A DNA stretch of 25,437 nucleotides from an uncultured Collinsella sp. (GTDB lineage: Bacteria; Actinomycetota; Coriobacteriia; Coriobacteriales; Coriobacteriaceae), in contig CAJJTG010000031.1 in NCBI GenBank assembly GCA_905194675.1, positions 1 to 25,437 on the forward strand, in the 5' to 3' direction. The translations under genes and the position numbers were made by a program. The notes under the pieces are model-generated. The model had not been told where the DNA came from and searched no databases. It saw only the letters and a list, made by a program, of their open reading frames with translations. Below, piece after piece: positions 22,129-25,437 of this stretch (the first letter of the stretch is position 1; every line of letters begins with the position of its first letter).

Positions 22129-24009
22129 TTAGCAGCCCTCCTTTGCGCAAGTGGATGCGGAGGCCGTCGGGCCGGATGCGGCGCCTGGGGCGGGCGCAGG
22201 ACTTGGAGTGGACGCGGGCGTCGCGCTCCCCTGCTGACCCTCGAGCTCCTCGCGGCGCAGCTGCGACTGGCAAATCTCGCGGTAGAGCTGGCAGCTTGCG
22301 TACAGCTCGTCATGCGTGCCCAGACCCGCAACCGAGCCGTGGTCGAGTACGCAGATCATGTCGGCATCGCGCACGGTCGAGACGCGCTGGCTCACGATGA
22401 CAGTCGTGAGCGACAGACCGCCCTCGGCGGCACCGCGACCGCTGCGTTCGCGAATGGCATGGCGAAGCGCCGCATCGGTCTTAAAGTCGAGCGCCGAGGC
22501 GGAATCGTCCATGATCAATATCTGAGGCGAGCCCACCAGGGCGCGCGCGATGGTCAGGCGCTGGCGTTGGCCACCGCTGAAGTTCTTACCGCCCGCCTCG
22601 ACCGGAGCATCTAAGCCCTGCTGCTTGTTACGCACGAACTCGCTGGCCTGCGCCATATCGAGCGCCGTCCAGAGCTCCTCGTCGGTCGCCGACTCGTCAC
22701 GCCAGGTCAGGTTGCTGCGGATCGTGCCGCTCACCAGCGACGCGCGTTGCGGGACGGCCGCGACCACATGGCGCAGCTGATCGAGCGGCCAGGCACGCAC
22801 GTCGGAGCCCATCACGCTCACGCTGCCGGTGCTCGCATCGTACAGGCGCGAGATAAGCGAGGCGAGTGTGGACTTGCCGCTGCCCGTGCCGCCGATAATG
22901 CCGAGCGTCTTGCCCAGTGGGAGTTCCAGGGTCACATCGTTGACGGCATTTGCCGCGCCCGCGCCAAAGGAGAAGCTCGCATGGTCAAAGCTCAGCGCGG
23001 GAACTGGGGCGGCATTGCCCGGCTTGGGCAGCGCGACCGGCTGGTTGCCCTCGTCGGTGATGCTCGGCACGCAATTGAGCACCTCGTTGATACGCGACGC
23101 ACTGGCGCTCGCCTTGGTAAAGACCACAACCAGGTTGGCGACGTACACGATGGAGGTCAGGGTCTGCGTCATGTAGTTCACAAACGCCATGACCTGACCC
23201 TGCGTGAGCTCACCCACGTTGACCTGGATGCCACCCACCCACAGGATGGCGCACACGCCCAGGTTCATCACCAAAAACGTGACGGGATTAAGGATCGACG
23301 AGAGCTTACCCACCGCGATGGCAGTATTGGCCTGGTCATCGGCAGCTTGGGCAAAGCGCTCGCGCTCGTGGTCCTCGCGCACGAAGGCGCGAACCACGCG
23401 AGCGCCTGAAAGGCCTTCGCGGCAGATAAGCGCGATGCGGTCGAGCTTTGCCTGCAGCTGCTTGTAGTACGGGATGCAGCGCGCCATGACAAACCAAAAC
23501 ACCAGGCCGATAGCGGGCGTGCAGATCAAAAAGATGATGCCGAGCTTAAGGTCGATGGCAAGGGCCGCGCACATGGAGCCCACGGCCAAGAAGGGCCAGC
23601 GGATGAGCATGCGTACGCCCAGCGCCACAGCGAGCTGCACCTGGTTAACGTCGTTGGTGATGCGGGTGATGAGCGACGGCGTGCCGAAGCGGTCGAGCTC
23701 GGCGTAACTCAGCTTATTAATGCGCTCGTAGAGCGCACCACGGATATCGGTGCCCATGCCCTGCGAGGTGAGCGCCGCCATCTTTTGGCAGACGAGCGTA
23801 AACGAGATGCCGATCACGGCCATGGCGGCAAGCACCATGCCGTAGTGGACGACGGCGTTGACATCGTGTGCGCCGATGCCCTTATCGATCATCTGGGCAA
23901 TCACCAGCGGCGTAAGCAGGTCAAAGATCACTTCGATTAACTTGCACGCAGGGCCAATCACCATATATCGGCGAAACTTGCCACCAAAACGCCTGAGCAG
24001 CTCAATCAT
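22129..24009 (-). CDS. ABC exporter half-transporter, degenerate-site subunit
   Basis: This 626-residue half-transporter has six membrane helices (about 15-305) followed by a nucleotide-binding domain. It has an intact Walker A GGTGSGKST (373-381) and signature NFSGGQRQ (476-483). Walker B reads ILIMDD, so the catalytic Glu is Asp502, and the H-loop reads VIVSQRVST, so the switch His is Gln541. This is the pattern of the non-hydrolytic site in heterodimeric exporters such as TM287/288 and BmrCD. The Pro/Ala/Ser-rich tail (about 588-626, ending CAKEGC) is unusual. ATG 24009 has GGGAG about ten bases upstream; a longer TTG start lacks a site. It is the first gene of the two-gene operon. It is divergent from the surface-protein gene. 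Confidence 0.93.
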   Translation of the reverse strand: MIELLRRFGGKFRRYMVIGPACKLIEVIFDLLTPLVIAQMIDKGIGAHDVNAVVHYGMVLAAMAVIGISFTLVCQKMAALTSQGMGTDIRGALYERINKLSYAELDRFGTPSLITRITNDVNQVQLAVALGVRMLIRWPFLAVGSMCAALAIDLKLGIIFLICTPAIGLVFWFVMARCIPYYKQLQAKLDRIALICREGLSGARVVRAFVREDHERERFAQAADDQANTAIAVGKLSSILNPVTFLVMNLGVCAILWVGGIQVNVGELTQGQVMAFVNYMTQTLTSIVYVANLVVVFTKASASASRINEVLNCVPSITDEGNQPVALPKPGNAAPVPALSFDHASFSFGAGAANAVNDVTLELPLGKTLGIIGGTGSGKSTLASLISRLYDASTGSVSVMGSDVRAWPLDQLRHVVAAVPQRASLVSGTIRSNLTWRDESATDEELWTALDMAQASEFVRNKQQGLDAPVEAGGKNFSGGQRQRLTIARALVGSPQILIMDDSASALDFKTDAALRHAIRERSGRGAAEGGLSLTTVIVSQRVSTVRDADMICVLDHGSVAGLGTHDELYASCQLYREICQSQLRREELEGQQGSATPASTPSPAPAPGAASGPTASASTCAKEGC

Positions 24010-24053
24010 AAAAAGGCGCTCCCTATCATCATTCACACTCAATTCGAATCATG

Positions 24054-24083
24054 ATAGTACGGTGAGCCCAAAAGAAGCGTAAA
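24054..24083 (-). promoter_or_regulatory. Candidate ABC-exporter promoter
   Basis: On the minus strand TTTACG (24078-24083) and TACTAT (24054-24059) are 18 bp apart. Overlapping palindromes ATTCGAAT and ATCATGAT at about 24042-24055 lie just downstream of the -10 and could be an operator. Confidence 0.4.
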
Positions 24084-24224
24084 CAACTCGTCATTTCTAA
24101 TGGGGTTCGGTTTCCAAAGAAGCGGAGAGGCACGTGCACACCCAGCCAGTGTCGGGTCGACCACTTGGTATACTTACCTTAGTGCTACCAGCCGAGCCGC
24201 CGACCCTTGAAATGAGGTGCCGAG

Positions 24225-25206
24225 ATGAACGACATTCTCGCAAGAAGAGCAAGACGAGCAACTGTGGGCATCGCCCTTTCCGCGGCGCTTGTCGCGGGAA
24301 TCGCCCCCCCCCGTAACGGCGATCGCGGCAGAAACCAGTTCCCCCACCGGTGCAGTTGCCTTGCAGACGGAAGATGCGGCCGCCGCAAAAGAAAAAGCGT
24401 ATGCAGCCATGCAGGAAGCGCTCAAAAACCTCGAGGCCGCAAAAGACGCCGCAAGTCCCGAAAAACTTGCGGAAATCGATGATGACATTGCCGCTTTTCA
24501 AGAGATCTACGACATGGTGGTGACGGAAGCCGCCAAACGGAGGGAACGCCTTCCCGCCATGCAAGCGAACGTCGATGCAGCCCAAGCCAAATACGATGAG
24601 GCCCACAACCGGACAAGCGGCCTTCAGGCAGAATTAAATAAGGCAATCGACGACAGAGCTTCTAACGAAACTATTAAGCAGTTGCGAAGTAAGATCATGT
24701 CGGCAGAAAGGCGAGAAAAATCTTGTGAAGATGATCTTCACCGCTACCAACGCCGGCTCGAAAGCCAAGAAAAACAGGTTCAGTATTTCGAAAGTGAGGC
24801 AAAGGAAGCTAAAGCCCACATCGACGAGGACATAGCCAAGCGAAATGCGCTCCTTAGCGATTTGGAAAAGGCGCAAGCGGCCTATGACGACGCCTGCAAG
24901 GCATACGAAGAGGCAAAGGCCGCGGCAGACAAGGCCACCTCGCCCGAGATAACGAAACCCGCCGAGACGACAAAACCCTCCAGCTCAGCGCAGCCGGCCG
25001 AAACGGCACAGCCCGCCAGCTCGCCCGCGACCGGCAAAGGCGCCACGCCGAGCTCCACCAAGCAAGCGAACGCGAGTAGCGGCAAGCCCGGCAAGCTCGC
25101 AAACACGGGCGACACCGCACCGAGCGCAATCACACTCGCAGGAATCGCCGCCGCAGGACTCGGAATAACCGCCACAGCCACACGCCGCATCAAGAACTCA
25201 AAATAG
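24225..25206 (+). CDS. Coiled-coil LAxTG-anchored surface protein, frameshifted at a poly-C tract (phase OFF)
   Basis: ATG 24225 has GAGGTGCCGAG upstream and starts a classic signal peptide (MNDILARRARRATVGIALSA, then ALVAGIA). At the C9 run (24304-24312) this frame turns into an unrelated Arg-rich tail and stops near 24482. The continuation VTAIAAETSSPTGAV lies in the other frame and runs to 25206. Removing one C joins them into a 326-residue protein. It would have a signal cut after AIA and a long charged coiled coil (about 40-235, many Ala/Glu/Lys heptads). A Pro/Thr/Ser/Ala-rich wall-spanning stretch (about 238-285) leads to KLANTGD, a hydrophobic helix and RRIKNSK. LAxTG is the motif used by class E sortases of actinobacteria. 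As sequenced the full protein cannot be made from this start. Confidence 0.8.
24304..24312 (+). repeat. C9 homopolymer, likely slipped-strand phase switch
   Basis: Nine consecutive Cs lie at the signal-peptide cleavage region. With eight Cs the frame reads GIAPPVTAIAAE and joins the surface protein. With nine (seen here) it shifts, and with ten it meets TAA at once. It is the longest homopolymer run I noticed in the window. Confidence 0.75.
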
Positions 25207-25251
25207 TTGCCAGCGGTTATTGTCTTCGCCAATCCACAAGCCCAGAGACAA

Positions 25252-25297
25252 AAAGAGGCCTGTTTCCCCGACCAAAACCAGGGAAACGGGCCTCTTT
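25252..25297. terminator. Bidirectional terminator after the surface-protein gene
   Basis: AAAGAGGCCTGTTTCCC (25252-25268) pairs with 25281-25297 (16 of 17, one G-T) across a 12-nt loop. A-rich and T-rich ends flank both sides. It starts 46 bp after the stop codon. Confidence 0.8.
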
Positions 25298-25399
25298 ACT
25301 TGTAAAAACAGATGGTAATGCCACCGTCTCTTGAACCACGCAGCCATTGATGTCTTGACGCAGCCAGTGAGCGACATCCAGGGCGAACAAGTTGGCATG

Positions 25400-25437
25400 A
25401 AAAAGGCAAGGCATAGACCTTCTGGTCATGCCTTGCC
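25400..25437 (-). terminator. Terminator of a minus-strand gene beyond the window end
   Basis: GGCAAGGCAT (25405-25414) pairs with 25428-25437, with an inner ACC/GGT, and is followed on the minus strand by TTTTTC. It implies a gene to the right transcribed towards the window. Between the two terminators (25298-25399) I see no gene. Confidence 0.7.

Noticed and set aside
24289..25206. Surface-protein frame read as an intact gene from TTG 24289
   Set aside because: It would lack the signal peptide and a ribosome site, while a perfect signal peptide with a site lies one frame away across the C9 run.
25198..25429. Short minus-strand frames of 66-70 codons at the right end
   Set aside because: They run through a perfect terminator hairpin and have no ribosome site; no transposase or other family was recognised.

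Overview
The window looks like a chromosome segment of a gut Coriobacteriia, most probably Collinsella. The reasons are the high G+C codon use, the strong GAAAGGA/GGAGG ribosome sites, an LAxTG-type (actinobacterial) sortase signal, an LtaS-like sulfatase, and many short palindromic spacers. No RNA genes, CRISPR array or intact insertion sequence were seen.

Layout. (1) 1-113: 3' end of an S1-domain protein, probably Tex, followed by a 380-bp spacer with two palindromes. One lies between 16-bp direct repeats that copy the 3' end of the next gene. (2) 494-4502, minus strand: a sugar module, talC2-EIIA-EIIB-EIIC (ascorbate/UlaA-type PTS) plus a separately placed second talC. A divergent DeoR-family regulator (4851-5642) shares a 348-bp control region rich in TTTCG/CGAAA motifs. 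(3) 5688-6515: Cof-type HAD phosphatase, convergent with the regulator. (4) 6591-9152: an RlmKL-type fused 23S rRNA methyltransferase whose N-terminal catalytic half appears inactivated. (5) 9247-13985, minus strand: a potassium cluster of Kup transporter, a 64-aa one-helix membrane protein, a shortened KdpD-like kinase and a KdpE-like regulator. (6) 14145-14993: nitroreductase. (7) 15207-17507: LTA-synthase-like membrane sulfatase, followed by about 570 bp of non-coding, strongly palindromic DNA. (8) 18076-18627: flavodoxin-like protein. (9) 18799-20240: an AAA_14/DUF4143 ATPase with a 23-bp tandem repeat array running into its promoter. (10) 20269-24009, minus strand: a two-gene heterodimeric ABC exporter with one degenerate ATP site. 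(11) 24225-25206: a coiled-coil, sortase-anchored surface protein interrupted by a C9 tract in its signal peptide. One base fewer restores a single frame, so this looks like an on/off phase switch caught in the OFF state.

How parts work together. The PTS would import and phosphorylate an unknown sugar, and the TalC enzymes would cleave or transfer its phosphate. The DeoR protein probably senses a sugar phosphate and represses both directions. The Kup/KdpDE cluster suggests that a KdpD form without its cytosolic sensor region controls Kup rather than KdpFABC. The most unusual signals are the poly-C switch, the 23-bp repeat array, the loss of the NPPY motif in RlmKL, and the hairpin inserted at the talC 3' end.
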